Part shown: one piece after another, positions 46,168 through 54,289 of the stretch
How positions within the stretch are numbered: position 1 is the first letter of the stretch
Layout: every line of letters begins with the position of its first letter
Assembly (NCBI GenBank): GCA_030682135.1
Contig: JAUXQT010000053.1
Coordinates: 62,001 to 126,000, forward strand
Origin: Nitrospirota bacterium
GTDB lineage: Bacteria > Nitrospirota > Nitrospiria > Nitrospirales > Nitrospiraceae
Direction: 5' to 3'
Length of the DNA stretch: 64,000 bases
The notes under the pieces: model-generated
Told to the model about the DNA's origin: nothing
The model's input: only the letters and a program-made list of their open reading frames with translations
The model's database searches: none
Made by a program: the position numbers and the translations under genes

Positions 46168-47070
46168 ATGAGTCTTGACTATGTGAAGTTTTCAGGCGGA
46201 TTTGAAAAGTTCATGCCCAAGGAATATCGGGACATGGTTGAGCATGGACCTTTCGGCAAGAAAATTTCCGTTTCCCAAATGGGCAGCTTTAAGGAAATTC
46301 TCGAAGAGCATCCCATGTGCGCCGGCTGCGCGATGACCCTGTTCATCCGGCTGGCCATCATTGCGTTCCCCAACCCAGAAGACACCATTACGGTTGGAAC
46401 GGCTGGTTGCGGTCGTTTAGCCATTTCTCAGGCTGCGATTCCCTTTGTGTACGGTAACTACGGCGACCAGAACGGTGTGGCGAGCGGACTCTCCCGTGGC
46501 CTCCGTCTTCGGTTCGGCGACAAGCCGAAGGATGTGGTCGTCATTGCAGGAGACGGCGGGACGGCGGATATCGGCTTCCAGCAGGTCCTCCATTCCTGGT
46601 TCCGCAAGGAACGGTTCACCACGATCATGTTGGACAACGAAGTATATGGCAATACCGGTGGCCAGGAGAGCGGCATGACCAACCGTGGCGCCGTGCTGAA
46701 GATGGCCCCGTTGGGGAAGAAGTTCGAGAAGATGGATATGTTGCAGATGGCCAAGGTTGCCGGCTGCGCCTATGTGGCGACCGTGGTCCCGAACAATCCA
46801 CGCCGCGTCGAGAGCGTCATCAAGAAAGCCGTGTTGATCGCCCGCGAAGTGGGCTCGACCTATATTCAAGCCTACACCTCTTGCAACATCGAGTATGCGA
46901 TTCCGACTGATAAGGTGATGGAAGACGCGAAGACCGTTGAGAACGATCGGTATCAGTTCACGGAGTACGTGAGCGAAGAGGCCAAGCAGTATCTGACCGA
47001 GCGATATGGCTACAAAGATTATCTTCCGAAGCCGGCTGCTCCTGCCGCCGCAATTCCAAACAAGGCTTAA
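46168..47070 (+). CDS. 2-oxoacid:ferredoxin oxidoreductase, beta (thiamine diphosphate) subunit
   Basis: A 300-residue TPP-binding subunit. The TPP motif runs from GDGGTADIGFQQ to LDNEVYGNTGGQESG. Cysteines in MCAGC, TAGCGR and YTSCN fit the four ligands of the proximal 4Fe-4S cluster. The enzyme carries out reductive carboxylation of acetyl-CoA (to pyruvate) or succinyl-CoA (to 2-oxoglutarate) in the rTCA cycle; NTGGQ leans toward the pyruvate type but does not settle it. AGGGAGG precedes the ATG. It is the first gene of a five-gene operon. Confidence 0.88.
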   Translation: MSLDYVKFSGGFEKFMPKEYRDMVEHGPFGKKISVSQMGSFKEILEEHPMCAGCAMTLFIRLAIIAFPNPEDTITVGTAGCGRLAISQAAIPFVYGNYGDQNGVASGLSRGLRLRFGDKPKDVVVIAGDGGTADIGFQQVLHSWFRKERFTTIMLDNEVYGNTGGQESGMTNRGAVLKMAPLGKKFEKMDMLQMAKVAGCAYVATVVPNNPRRVESVIKKAVLIAREVGSTYIQAYTSCNIEYAIPTDKVMEDAKTVENDRYQFTEYVSEEAKQYLTERYGYKDYLPKPAAPAAAIPNKA

Positions 47071-47093
47071 GCGATCAGGAGGGAGGCTCGGAC

Positions 47094-47807
47094 ATGGCAA
47101 AGCGCTTCAACATTCGGATGGCAGGGGTCGGTGGTCAAGGTGTCGTGACAGGGTCGCACATTCTGAGTACTGCGGTGATTCATGCCGGCGGCGAAAGCAC
47201 GATCGTCCCATTTTATGGGTCGGAAAAACGGATGGCACCGGTCGAGAGTTACGTCCGTGTGTCGGATGAGCCGATCTATGAGATCGGGGAAATCACGTTC
47301 CCGCACATCATTATTATTTTCCATCCCCAGGTTATTACGCACGGCAAGTCGTACACGATGCCGTTTTACTTCGGATTGAAGGAAGACGGGATTGCGTTGA
47401 TCAACAACGACGGCCCAATGTCTCTTCACCGAGACCAGCAGCGTGAGTTGGAAGAGCGCCGCGCGAAGCTCTATTATTTTCCGGCCACCAAGCTGTCGCT
47501 CGAAGTCGCGGGAATGGACCTCTGTACGAATATGGCGTTGATGGGCTGCATCGGCGCGATCACGGGGCTGACCTCGGTTGAAGCCTTGGAGCAGTCGGTG
47601 AAGGACCGGTTCCTCGGTAAAGGATTTGTCGTCTCCGGCGGCACCGCGGCCTTGGATAGCGTGGTCGAGCGGAAATTCAAAAAGAAGCAGGAATTGATCG
47701 ACAAGAACGTGGCGGTGATTCAGGCCGGTTGGAACTACGCAGTCGATCACGGTTGGGCTGCGCCGACGGTGAAGCGGTCGGAAGTCCGTGCGACGGTCAG
47801 CGCCTAA
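47094..47807 (+). CDS. 2-oxoacid:ferredoxin oxidoreductase, gamma subunit
   Basis: A 237-residue gamma subunit with the family opening IRMAGVGGQGVVTGSHIL and VPFYGSEKRMAPVESYVRVS (20 shown). This domain binds near the CoA and bridges the catalytic subunits. GGAGGGAGG lies upstream of the ATG, 23 bases after the beta gene. The C-terminal 50 residues are longer than in minimal gamma subunits and may contact the extra subunits of this five-part form. Confidence 0.87.
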   Translation: MAKRFNIRMAGVGGQGVVTGSHILSTAVIHAGGESTIVPFYGSEKRMAPVESYVRVSDEPIYEIGEITFPHIIIIFHPQVITHGKSYTMPFYFGLKEDGIALINNDGPMSLHRDQQRELEERRAKLYYFPATKLSLEVAGMDLCTNMALMGCIGAITGLTSVEALEQSVKDRFLGKGFVVSGGTAALDSVVERKFKKKQELIDKNVAVIQAGWNYAVDHGWAAPTVKRSEVRATVSA

Positions 47808-47833
47808 TCTGGATGTAGTACGAAGGAGTCACC

Positions 47834-48166
47834 ATGTATCTGGTCGCCGATATCAATGTTGAAATCTGTGCCGCGAAGAGCTGCAAGCTCTGCACGCAAT
47901 ATTGCCCTGAAGCGAACACCATTCAGTACAGTGAGGACATGGGCAAGGAGAAGGGCTTTAAGTACGGTTCTGCCTATGTGGCCGTGGACCGCTGCAAGGG
48001 TTGCGCGCAGTGTGTGTGGGTTTGTGACAATATGGCAAAAAATAATGCGATCAAGATGATCATGATCGATCAATTGCCGCTGGCCGCCGTCACCGACAAC
48101 ATTCGCTACGAAGAGAAGTCGACTGTTGTGGCCCTGTCCAATCCGATGATTGTTATAGGTAATTAG
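47834..48166 (+). CDS. 2-oxoacid:ferredoxin oxidoreductase, delta (ferredoxin-like) subunit
   Basis: A 110-residue subunit with two 4Fe-4S binding sets, CAAKSCKLCTQYCPE near residue 12 and CKGCAQCVWVC near 56. It passes electrons between external ferredoxin and the TPP subunit. GAAGGAG precedes the ATG. The segment between the cluster motifs is longer than in typical delta subunits. Confidence 0.87.
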   Translation: MYLVADINVEICAAKSCKLCTQYCPEANTIQYSEDMGKEKGFKYGSAYVAVDRCKGCAQCVWVCDNMAKNNAIKMIMIDQLPLAAVTDNIRYEEKSTVVALSNPMIVIGN

Positions 48167-48178
48167 GGAGGTACGGGA

Positions 48179-48943
48179 GTGGCAACGACGCCTGATACAA
48201 GAGAGCGCATCATTGTTCCGGGTCCGGCCGGATTCCATCCGCCGTCGGCGGCTCAGTTGGGAGTCGCGCTGCCAGACCCAGGGGAGGGGCTGTATTACGG
48301 ATTGCTGGAGCCCAATGAGGACAAGGTCATCGAAGAGATGGCCCGTAAAATGCTGACGAGCCCCAATGCGACGATTTTCCCGGGACCGCTGGTTCTTTGG
48401 GCGTGGAACGAGCATGCGATTGAAAAAGCGAAGGCCGTGCTGGAGATTGCCGCTCAGATTCCCAATGTCATGATCATCCCCATGCCGGACTATCGGCCGA
48501 AGTATCCCAAAATCGATCCGGAAGAGGTCATCAATCCGAATCACCCGAACCTCACGATTTGGGGCAACAAGATTGAAGCCTGTATTTTCATCGGTGTGCA
48601 TTGCCACTACGCTAACCTGACCTTGAAAATGATTCGCGCGGGCACGAACTGCTTGACGATGGCGATCTGTGCGGAGCAGGGCCATGAAGACGCGATGCTG
48701 ACGATTCGGGATTCGGATATCGTCAAGTTGAAGAAGACGGCTCAGGTCTTCAAGCGGGTACGCGAAGAGATGGGCATCAAGCTGCCGGAGAACGGCGAAA
48801 ACGTGCGGTTTACCGGGACGCAAGCAAGAGTCCATGGTGGAAAAACTCACACGAACCCCCTCACCTTTGCCCCCGTGACGGTGGGCGTTGCCGGTGCGGC
48901 CGCCTTCGGCCATTCCGCCGAGCAGATGAAGCGTGAAGGCTAA
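48179..48943 (+). CDS. Fifth (epsilon-type) subunit of the 2-oxoacid:ferredoxin oxidoreductase
   Basis: A 254-residue protein inside the operon, between delta and alpha. Recognisable text includes PDPGEGLYYGLLEPNEDKVI, IFPGPLVLWAWNEHA, IPMPDYRPKYPKI and IFIGVHCHYANLTLKMIR. It resembles the additional subunit known in five-subunit enzymes of rTCA bacteria such as Hydrogenobacter; similar proteins are also described as CO dehydrogenase beta-subunit-like. Its biochemical role is not established. GTG 48179 has GGGAGG upstream, 12 bases after delta. Confidence 0.75.
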   Translation: MATTPDTRERIIVPGPAGFHPPSAAQLGVALPDPGEGLYYGLLEPNEDKVIEEMARKMLTSPNATIFPGPLVLWAWNEHAIEKAKAVLEIAAQIPNVMIIPMPDYRPKYPKIDPEEVINPNHPNLTIWGNKIEACIFIGVHCHYANLTLKMIRAGTNCLTMAICAEQGHEDAMLTIRDSDIVKLKKTAQVFKRVREEMGIKLPENGENVRFTGTQARVHGGKTHTNPLTFAPVTVGVAGAAAFGHSAEQMKREG

Positions 48944-48987
48944 GCAAGGTCGATATAGTACAGGCGATATAGCCGAGAGGTGTCACA

Positions 48988-50295
48988 ATGAGCGAAACAG
49001 TCAAAGCAGCAGAAGCGCCAAGCCAGCCGGTTGCCAGGAAAGATCCCCATGCCGAAGCCAAGCGGCAGAGGGTGGTGACGCCGGAATATATGTTCCTCGA
49101 AGCCCCGCGAACGAAAGAGTTCATCACGGGCAGCGAAGCGGCGAAAGAAGCCATTCGGCGATCCAATGTGGATTTGGCCATCGCCTACCCCATCACTCCG
49201 CAGAGCGAAACGATGCAGCTCGTCGGTGTGTTGTATGGCGAGGGGTATGTTAAAGAGTACTACCGCGGTGAAGAAGAAGTCGGTGTGATGGCAGCCATTG
49301 CCGGTGGGTCACGAGCCGGCGTTCGTTGTTATACAGCGACCGCTGGTCCTGGTACGTTGCGTGGTCTTGAAGGCATTGCATCATGGCCCGGGCATCGGTT
49401 GCCCGTTGTCGCGATGTTCACCTGCCGCGTCGTTAATGCTCCATTGGCCATTCAGCCTGACAATATCGAAGTTGCGTACTTATTGAACTGCGGCATGATT
49501 GTGTTCCATGCCGAGAATCAACAGGATATGTACGATTTTACGCTGGCGGGTTTTACGATCAGCGAGAAAAACGATGTGACGCTTCCCGTCGGTGTCTGCT
49601 GTGACGGATTCTTTGTCACGCATGCCCGTGGCTACGTTCGCATGCAGGACCGCAGCATGAAGCTGCCTCCTCGTGAGGCCTGGCGCGGTGCGGTTCCGGT
49701 GCTCGATGCGGAGAATCCTCCCGCCCGTTTGTCCCGCGATGCCCCGGTGCAGAAGTCGAACTTCATGGCCTATAATATCCATGCGGTGTGGCAGCAGGAA
49801 GTGTGGGCGGCGGTCGAACGGTCCCGCAAGTACATCAATCAGTATATGGGTGGCTTGCTGACGGCGGAAAATGTCGAGGGTGCCGAGGCGGTGATCATCG
49901 CTTCAGGCAGTGCCGCGGCTCAATCGCGTGAAGCGGTCCGTATTTGCGCAGAGAAGGGTATCAAGATCGGCTTGATCAAGATCCGGTCGCTTCGCCCCTT
50001 CCCGACGAAAGAGTTGCGGGAGCTCTGCGGCAAAGCGAAGCTCATTGTTGTCCCGGAGTTCAACTATCCCGGATGGCTGGCGAAAGAAGTGGCCACGGCG
50101 ATTTACGGATTCTCCAATGCCAAGATCATCGGCGGACCAAGAGTTTATGGCGGTCAGTCGATGCCGGTGGAGTTGATCGTGGACGAAGTCGAGTCCGGTC
50201 TGACCGGAAAGAAGTCCACCAACGTCGCCCAGTCTTCCATCATGGGTGGAGCCGTCAATCAGGATGACGTCGCGCACTTCATGCGCAGCATCTAG
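48988..50295 (+). CDS. 2-oxoacid:ferredoxin oxidoreductase, alpha subunit
   Basis: A 435-residue alpha subunit with the YPITPQSE motif near residue 68, GSRAGVRCYTATAGPGTLRG (20), and the C-terminal domain II segments IIASGSAAAQSREAVRI and GLIKIRSLRPFP. It forms the catalytic core with the beta subunit. The N-terminal 35 residues are an extra charged stretch. It is the last gene of the operon; a strong intrinsic terminator follows within 20 bases. Confidence 0.88.
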   Translation: MSETVKAAEAPSQPVARKDPHAEAKRQRVVTPEYMFLEAPRTKEFITGSEAAKEAIRRSNVDLAIAYPITPQSETMQLVGVLYGEGYVKEYYRGEEEVGVMAAIAGGSRAGVRCYTATAGPGTLRGLEGIASWPGHRLPVVAMFTCRVVNAPLAIQPDNIEVAYLLNCGMIVFHAENQQDMYDFTLAGFTISEKNDVTLPVGVCCDGFFVTHARGYVRMQDRSMKLPPREAWRGAVPVLDAENPPARLSRDAPVQKSNFMAYNIHAVWQQEVWAAVERSRKYINQYMGGLLTAENVEGAEAVIIASGSAAAQSREAVRICAEKGIKIGLIKIRSLRPFPTKELRELCGKAKLIVVPEFNYPGWLAKEVATAIYGFSNAKIIGGPRVYGGQSMPVELIVDEVESGLTGKKSTNVAQSSIMGGAVNQDDVAHFMRSI

Positions 50296-50313
50296 AACGG
50301 TTGTAGAAGCAGA

Positions 50314-50359
50314 AACACCACGGGCCCATCCGGATGACCGGATGGGCCCGTGGTGTTTT
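50314..50359 (+). terminator. Strong intrinsic terminator after the oxidoreductase operon
   Basis: A perfect 20-base-pair stem (50314-50333 with 50338-50357) around an ATGA loop is followed by TTTTAGTTTGTTTTG. It is the clearest terminator in the window. Being symmetric, and with an A-rich left flank, it could act weakly from the other strand for the gene at 50437-50685. Confidence 0.9.
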
Positions 50360-50369
50360 AGTTTGTTTT

Positions 50370-50413
50370 GTTTATCTGGTCTGTTTGGTTGAACCAGATA
50401 AACCAAACAGACC
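50370..50413. repeat. Two interleaved inverted repeats downstream of the terminator
   Basis: GTTTATCTGGT (50370-50380) pairs with ACCAGATAAAC (50393-50403), and GGTCTGTTTGGT (50378-50389) pairs with ACCAAACAGACC (50402-50413). The arms interleave, so the two hairpins exclude each other or form a pseudoknot-like fold. It lies between the terminator and the end of the convergent gene. Confidence 0.6.
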
Positions 50414-50436
50414 AAATGAACGACTCAACCGTTTTG

Positions 50437-50685
50437 TTAGCCCTGCAGTTCGTCCTGGACCAGGTCTTCAGTCTCCGGCATGCCATAGGCCACATACTTG
50501 GCATAGGAGAGATAGATCATGGCGCTGTCTCTCATGGCTTTGGAGCCTTGTGACAGGCGGAAGACCTGATCTGGGTTATGAGATGGAGCCGCCCCCATCG
50601 TTTCCACGTGGCCTTGGAGGAGCAGGGTGAATCGCTCCATCGAATTCTCTACATCTTTGTAGGCTAATAAAATTGCATCTGTCAT
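50437..50685 (-). CDS. Small hypothetical helical protein
   Basis: I recognise no family. The 82-residue product is predicted helical, begins MTDAILLAYKDVENSMERF and is acidic at its C-terminus (MPETEDLVQDELQG). ATG 50685 has AGGAGG eight bases upstream, strong support for translation; an in-frame start at 50706 would lie before that site. It is convergent with the oxidoreductase operon and starts only 32 bases from the divergent Rsm22-like gene, so their promoters must overlap. Confidence 0.6.
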   Translation of the reverse strand: MTDAILLAYKDVENSMERFTLLLQGHVETMGAAPSHNPDQVFRLSQGSKAMRDSAMIYLSYAKYVAYGMPETEDLVQDELQG

Positions 50686-50717
50686 AGTTGTCCTCCTAAT
50701 CGACATCAGCTTACACT

Positions 50718-51929
50718 ATGCCCATGCAACCCTTCAACGAGAAGACATCCTCCAGCCTGTCAGCTGAAATTCTCAGAGCTCTGGCACGGATGTCGTCCGA
50801 GCAAAGTCTCCAGGGTAATGCCTTGGCGCAGGCGGTCGTCAACCTTTCGCGTCTCTTTACTGCCGAACGTGCAGCATTGCCGCCGAGGTACTTGGATGAT
50901 GCTGCCCATGCGGCTGCCTATGCATCGTATTTTCTTCCCGTGAACCTCTCCAAAGTTCAAGTCTTGTTAGATGAGCTGCCAAACGGCAGCGAAGGGGAAG
51001 CTTTGGATCGTCCGATGGCGGTGCTTGACCTCGGCTGTGGTCCAGGAACTGGTTCCGTCGCCCTCTTGGACTGGCTGTGGCACCGCAGCCCTGAGCGTGC
51101 GAAGGCTGTGTCGGTTCTGGCGACGGATGGTTCTCTGGCGCCGTTGCAAGATACGAAGAGACTGTGGGATGCCTATTGCCGGGAGGTCGGGATACCCAGC
51201 GACGGTCTCCGATGTGTCGTGGGCAATCTCGAGCATCCGCTCAAAGGCGATCTGGGTAAGCAGATTGTGCGAGGCGGGCCGTATGACCTGATTATCATGG
51301 CGAACTGTTTAAACGAAATGTTTCCGGTATCGGTCGACCCTCCTGCCGAACGTGCCACGGTTATTGCGCAGCTTCTCCCATTTCTCGCACCGCACGGAAC
51401 GATCATGATCGTTGAGCCGGCATTACGGCAAACGGCTCGTGCTTTACATCTCGTGCGTAATCATCTGCTCAAACAGGGCGTCTGTACGGTATATAGTCCC
51501 TGCCTGCATGAGGGGGCCTGTCCTGCGTTAGACCGTCCAGACGATTGGTGCCATGAGGAGCGACCCTGGCAGACGCCCCCTGCTATAGCCGAGATCGACT
51601 GGGAGGTGGGGTTTATTAAAGACGCGCTGAAGTTTTCCTATTTGCTGTTACGCACAGACGGTCGTGCCATTGTACCGCGGAGCCCGCAGACGTTCCGGGT
51701 CGTGAGCGAATTACGAGAGTTGAAAGGCGATACGCGAGCGTGGCTTTGCAACGAACTGGGCCGGTCGGAGGTTGGGCGACTCGACCGCGCCGCGTCTTCG
51801 ACCAATGCAGGATTGGAAGCTTGTCATCGAGGGGCGATTATTCGGCTTGAAGGGGTACAGCGGAAAGAAGGGGCAAGCTTGGGACGGATTCCGGTAGATG
51901 GAACGATTGAAATGATACGGCCAGCCTAA
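50718..51929 (+). CDS. Rsm22-like small-ribosomal-subunit methyltransferase family protein
   Basis: A 403-residue SAM-dependent methyltransferase-fold protein of the Rsm22 family. The SAM motif is AVLDLGCGPGTGSVALLDW near residue 100. The Cys cluster after the fold, YSPCLHEGACPALDRPDDWC, with CPxxH-like spacing and DWCHEE, is the family mark and in related mitochondrial proteins holds an iron-sulfur cluster. It probably assists small-subunit assembly. ATG 50718 has no ribosome binding site; TACACT at 50712-50717 could be a -10 that makes the second ATG (50724) leaderless. Confidence 0.8.
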   Translation: MPMQPFNEKTSSSLSAEILRALARMSSEQSLQGNALAQAVVNLSRLFTAERAALPPRYLDDAAHAAAYASYFLPVNLSKVQVLLDELPNGSEGEALDRPMAVLDLGCGPGTGSVALLDWLWHRSPERAKAVSVLATDGSLAPLQDTKRLWDAYCREVGIPSDGLRCVVGNLEHPLKGDLGKQIVRGGPYDLIIMANCLNEMFPVSVDPPAERATVIAQLLPFLAPHGTIMIVEPALRQTARALHLVRNHLLKQGVCTVYSPCLHEGACPALDRPDDWCHEERPWQTPPAIAEIDWEVGFIKDALKFSYLLLRTDGRAIVPRSPQTFRVVSELRELKGDTRAWLCNELGRSEVGRLDRAASSTNAGLEACHRGAIIRLEGVQRKEGASLGRIPVDGTIEMIRPA

Positions 51930-51935
51930 GTTGGA

Positions 51936-52130
51936 CTAGTCGGCTTCCGGTTCAGAGTTCCCGTGCTGGTGACTCACTCTGTCCTCGTCGAACAGTGCGG
52001 CCATTTCTTCGGCGATCATGTCGCGATCGTTCGGCACTGACACGAGCGGAATTTCTTTTCTGACTCTGGCCACGGGCTCAGGGGCAGGACTATCAGAAAC
52101 TTTCGCTGGGTCTTTGGGTGTGTCAGACAT
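51936..52130 (-). CDS. Short acidic hypothetical protein
   Basis: A 64-residue, Pro- and acid-rich product without a recognised family, probably largely disordered, with a more hydrophobic stretch DRDMIAEEMAALFDED. ATG 52130 has no ribosome binding site, but TATACT (52137-52142 on the minus strand) ends six bases before it, as expected for a leaderless message. A GTG at 52145 is another possible start. It is convergent with the Rsm22-like gene, six bases apart. Support is moderate. Confidence 0.4.
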   Translation of the reverse strand: MSDTPKDPAKVSDSPAPEPVARVRKEIPLVSVPNDRDMIAEEMAALFDEDRVSHQHGNSEPEAD

Positions 52131-52168
52131 AACTAAAGTATACACGATGCTGACGGTGAAAAGGGGAT

Positions 52169-52528
52169 CTATTCAAAAGCTTCCAGGGAGGACCGTTCCG
52201 GGAAGGTCTTGTGGCATGAGGTGCAGGTCAGGAAATAGATAGATTCCCTGACGGACATGGTAATGCGAAAGTTGAGACTTACGCCTCGCTGATTGCAGGT
52301 CGGACAGGACATCTCCTTGAGCCGGTAGGGGATATCCGGTTGCGTGCGCTGGTAGAATTCCATATCCGTATAGATCGGAAAGCTGTAGTAGCACTTCTTG
52401 CAGACGCCTCGCCATTCTCCATCCGCCTGCATAAAACGTTGATCGACTCCGAAGCGTGACTCCTTACAGATCGCGCATTGAACGGTCTCGAGTCTGGTTT
52501 CAACTTCTTTGACGGTGAGGCTGGGCAT
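52169..52528 (-). CDS. Zinc-ribbon protein of unknown function
   Basis: A 119-residue protein with four CxxC knuckles: CAIC (about 18), CKKC (about 43), CPTC (about 75) and CTSC (about 102). They should form two zinc ribbons. No catalytic motif is visible; such proteins often act as small adaptors or nucleic-acid-binding factors. ATG 52528 has AAGGAG eight bases upstream. It is divergent from the phosphatase gene, with 131 bases between them. Confidence 0.68.
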   Translation of the reverse strand: MPSLTVKEVETRLETVQCAICKESRFGVDQRFMQADGEWRGVCKKCYYSFPIYTDMEFYQRTQPDIPYRLKEMSCPTCNQRGVSLNFRITMSVRESIYFLTCTSCHKTFPERSSLEAFE

Positions 52529-52622
52529 TCACAAGCTCCTTGCGCAGAAGTGCGCGATATTGTGCGGATAGTATAACGTTCGCGGCGAAGCGAGCGCAAC
52601 GGGATCTGTCAGGGATTTTTTC

Positions 52623-52650
52623 TTGACCTGATCACGGCGCCGCCTATACT
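52623..52650 (+). promoter_or_regulatory. Promoter of the phosphatase gene
   Basis: TTGACC (52623-52628, five of six), a 16-base spacer and TATACT (52645-52650, five of six). The -10 ends nine bases before the ATG at 52660, so the message would have only a few leader bases, although GAGAGGG lies between. Confidence 0.6.
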
Positions 52651-52659
52651 GAGAGGGCG

Positions 52660-53115
52660 ATGCACTATATTACCGAGACACTCCTCGTTGGCAATATCAA
52701 CGACGCGAGCGAGCCGCCGGCACAGGTCAGTGCGGTCCTCCTGGTCGCGGCTGAATTCACCGCACAACCTCCCACATGGCTCTCCTCTGGCAGGATTCCG
52801 TTTTCAGAATATGCTGAAGCCGAACCACTTCTATTGGACCGGGCCGTGAGCTGGGTCGAACAGCATGCTTCTGACAATCGGGTGATGGTCTGCTGCCGTG
52901 CCGGGATGAGCCGGTCTGTATCGGTGGTCATGGCCTATCTCTGTTGTGTCCAGGGGATGACCTATGCGGAGGTTTTGAAGTTGGTCACGACTCGCCGGCC
53001 TGGCGCCATGCCCCTTCCCAATCTGGAGAAAGCCATCATGCAGGTTCGGCGCCTTCGCCAAACTCGCACGATGAACAAGCCTGGTCTCGCGTCGCGCCGA
53101 GCCTCTGGCTCGTAG
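52660..53115 (+). CDS. Dual-specificity protein phosphatase family protein
   Basis: A 151-residue protein with the DSP fold. The catalytic CX5R loop is CRAGMSRS with Cys at about 79 and Arg at about 85; the histidine that usually precedes the cysteine is a cysteine here (VCCRAGMSRS). ITETLLVGNINDA at the start and VVMAYLCCVQGMTYAEVL after the loop fit the family. It could dephosphorylate protein Ser/Thr/Tyr or a phospholipid. The C-terminal 20 residues are basic. It stands alone upstream of mutM. Confidence 0.82.
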   Translation: MHYITETLLVGNINDASEPPAQVSAVLLVAAEFTAQPPTWLSSGRIPFSEYAEAEPLLLDRAVSWVEQHASDNRVMVCCRAGMSRSVSVVMAYLCCVQGMTYAEVLKLVTTRRPGAMPLPNLEKAIMQVRRLRQTRTMNKPGLASRRASGS

Positions 53116-53236
53116 CGCTGGTACCGAGTACGATCTTTCCCTCAGCCGCTCTTCTTCCACATTGCCTTTCACGTGTGGCTCATGGCCTAATCCCCCTGAT
53201 TAGAGTAAGCGCGTCACTTGAGCAGGATCTTTTTCG

Positions 53237-54073
53237 ATGCCGGAATTACCAGAAGCAGAGGCCGTTGCCCGTCAGATACGGGATCGTTTACTTGGCGCGC
53301 AACTCAGCGAGTGCCAGGTGGGCCGTGAAGATATTGTTCGTGAAGGGTTATCCACGCTCTCGTGGTATCGCGGTGCGCGGCTGGAAGATGTGGCGCGATA
53401 TGGAAAGAGTGTGGCGCTGGGGTTCAGGAACGAGAGTGAACTGCGATACATCGTTGCAGAGCTCGGCATGACCGGCCTCCTGCTCTTTCACGCGACGCAG
53501 ACGAAACATCCGCAGCATGTGCATGTTCGCCTGTCGTTCACGGGAGGCCGTGAATCGGAGCTGCGCTATTGGAATCCCAGACGGTTCGGACGGATGTCCT
53601 TGCTGGATCAGGCGGGGCTTGATGCCTATCGCGCCCGTCGTTTCGGGGTCGATCCTCTGGTGGTATCGCGCGAGGAGTTCATCAGTCTGATGGAAGCCAA
53701 ACGCGGCAGGCTCAAGCCGCTGTTGATGCATCAGCAAGTCATCGCGGGGATCGGGAATATCTATGCGAACGAAATTCTCTTCCGCGCCAGGCTCCATCCG
53801 AACCGCGAGGTGCATCGGCTGCGCAAGGCGGCGATCGTCACGCTCCATGAGACCATGCAATCGGTGCTGCGCGAGGCGATTTCTTGCGGCGGATCGAGCG
53901 TCAAGGATTTCTTCGCGCCGGATGGCACAGAAGGCCAATATAAGCGACGTCACCTCGTCTATGGCAAGGAAGGGCAGCCCTGCCCCAACCACTGCGGACG
54001 GACAATTATCCGTCTGCAAAGTGAACGAAGCTCGTTTTTTTGCCCAGCCTGCCAATCAAATCGATTCCGGTGA
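53237..54073 (+). CDS. mutM: Formamidopyrimidine-DNA glycosylase
   Basis: A 278-residue base-excision repair enzyme removing 8-oxoguanine and formamidopyrimidines. The catalytic N-terminus is PELPEAEAVARQI (Pro2, Glu3), the helix-two-turn-helix region has AGIGNIYANEILFRA, and the C-terminal zinc finger CPNHC...FFCPACQ is intact. The 5' gap to the phosphatase gene is 121 bases, with an imperfect CTAATC/GATTAG hairpin. Such repair is expected in an aerobic iron-sulfur-rich cell. Confidence 0.93.
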   Translation: MPELPEAEAVARQIRDRLLGAQLSECQVGREDIVREGLSTLSWYRGARLEDVARYGKSVALGFRNESELRYIVAELGMTGLLLFHATQTKHPQHVHVRLSFTGGRESELRYWNPRRFGRMSLLDQAGLDAYRARRFGVDPLVVSREEFISLMEAKRGRLKPLLMHQQVIAGIGNIYANEILFRARLHPNREVHRLRKAAIVTLHETMQSVLREAISCGGSSVKDFFAPDGTEGQYKRRHLVYGKEGQPCPNHCGRTIIRLQSERSSFFCPACQSNRFR

Positions 54074-54214
54074 TAATTCTTGCCAGGGCCATGTAGGAGG
54101 CTTCGGGTCGTACGGCATATTTTCTCCCATGCTTTCATTGGCTTATGAGCGATATGCGCCAGGAGTTCTTGTCGATAGGCCTTTTGAGCCGATGGTCTTA
54201 GTTCCTCTGGTGTA

Positions 54215-54243
54215 TTGAGTCGTCCAACCGATTTCGTTAGAAT
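54215..54243 (+). promoter_or_regulatory. Promoter of the aclB-aclA rTCA run
   Basis: TTGAGT (54215-54220, four of six), a 17-base spacer and TAGAAT (54238-54243, five of six), giving a leader of about 40 bases before aclB. It is the only good promoter found before the whole acl-acn-icd-sdh run. Confidence 0.55.
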
Positions 54244-54289
54244 CCTCCTCCTTTACAATTGTTTCTCACCATTCTGAAGGAGTGACGTC

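Noticed and set aside
47804..48913. 369-codon minus-strand frame opposite two oxidoreductase subunits
   Set aside because: Antisense shadow of well-supported genes with ribosome binding sites; no domain recognised.
54074..54240. A minus-strand open frame with AAAGGAGGAGG before it, opposite the mutM end
   Set aside because: There is no usable start codon near that site and the frame runs into the antisense of mutM; no homology recognised.
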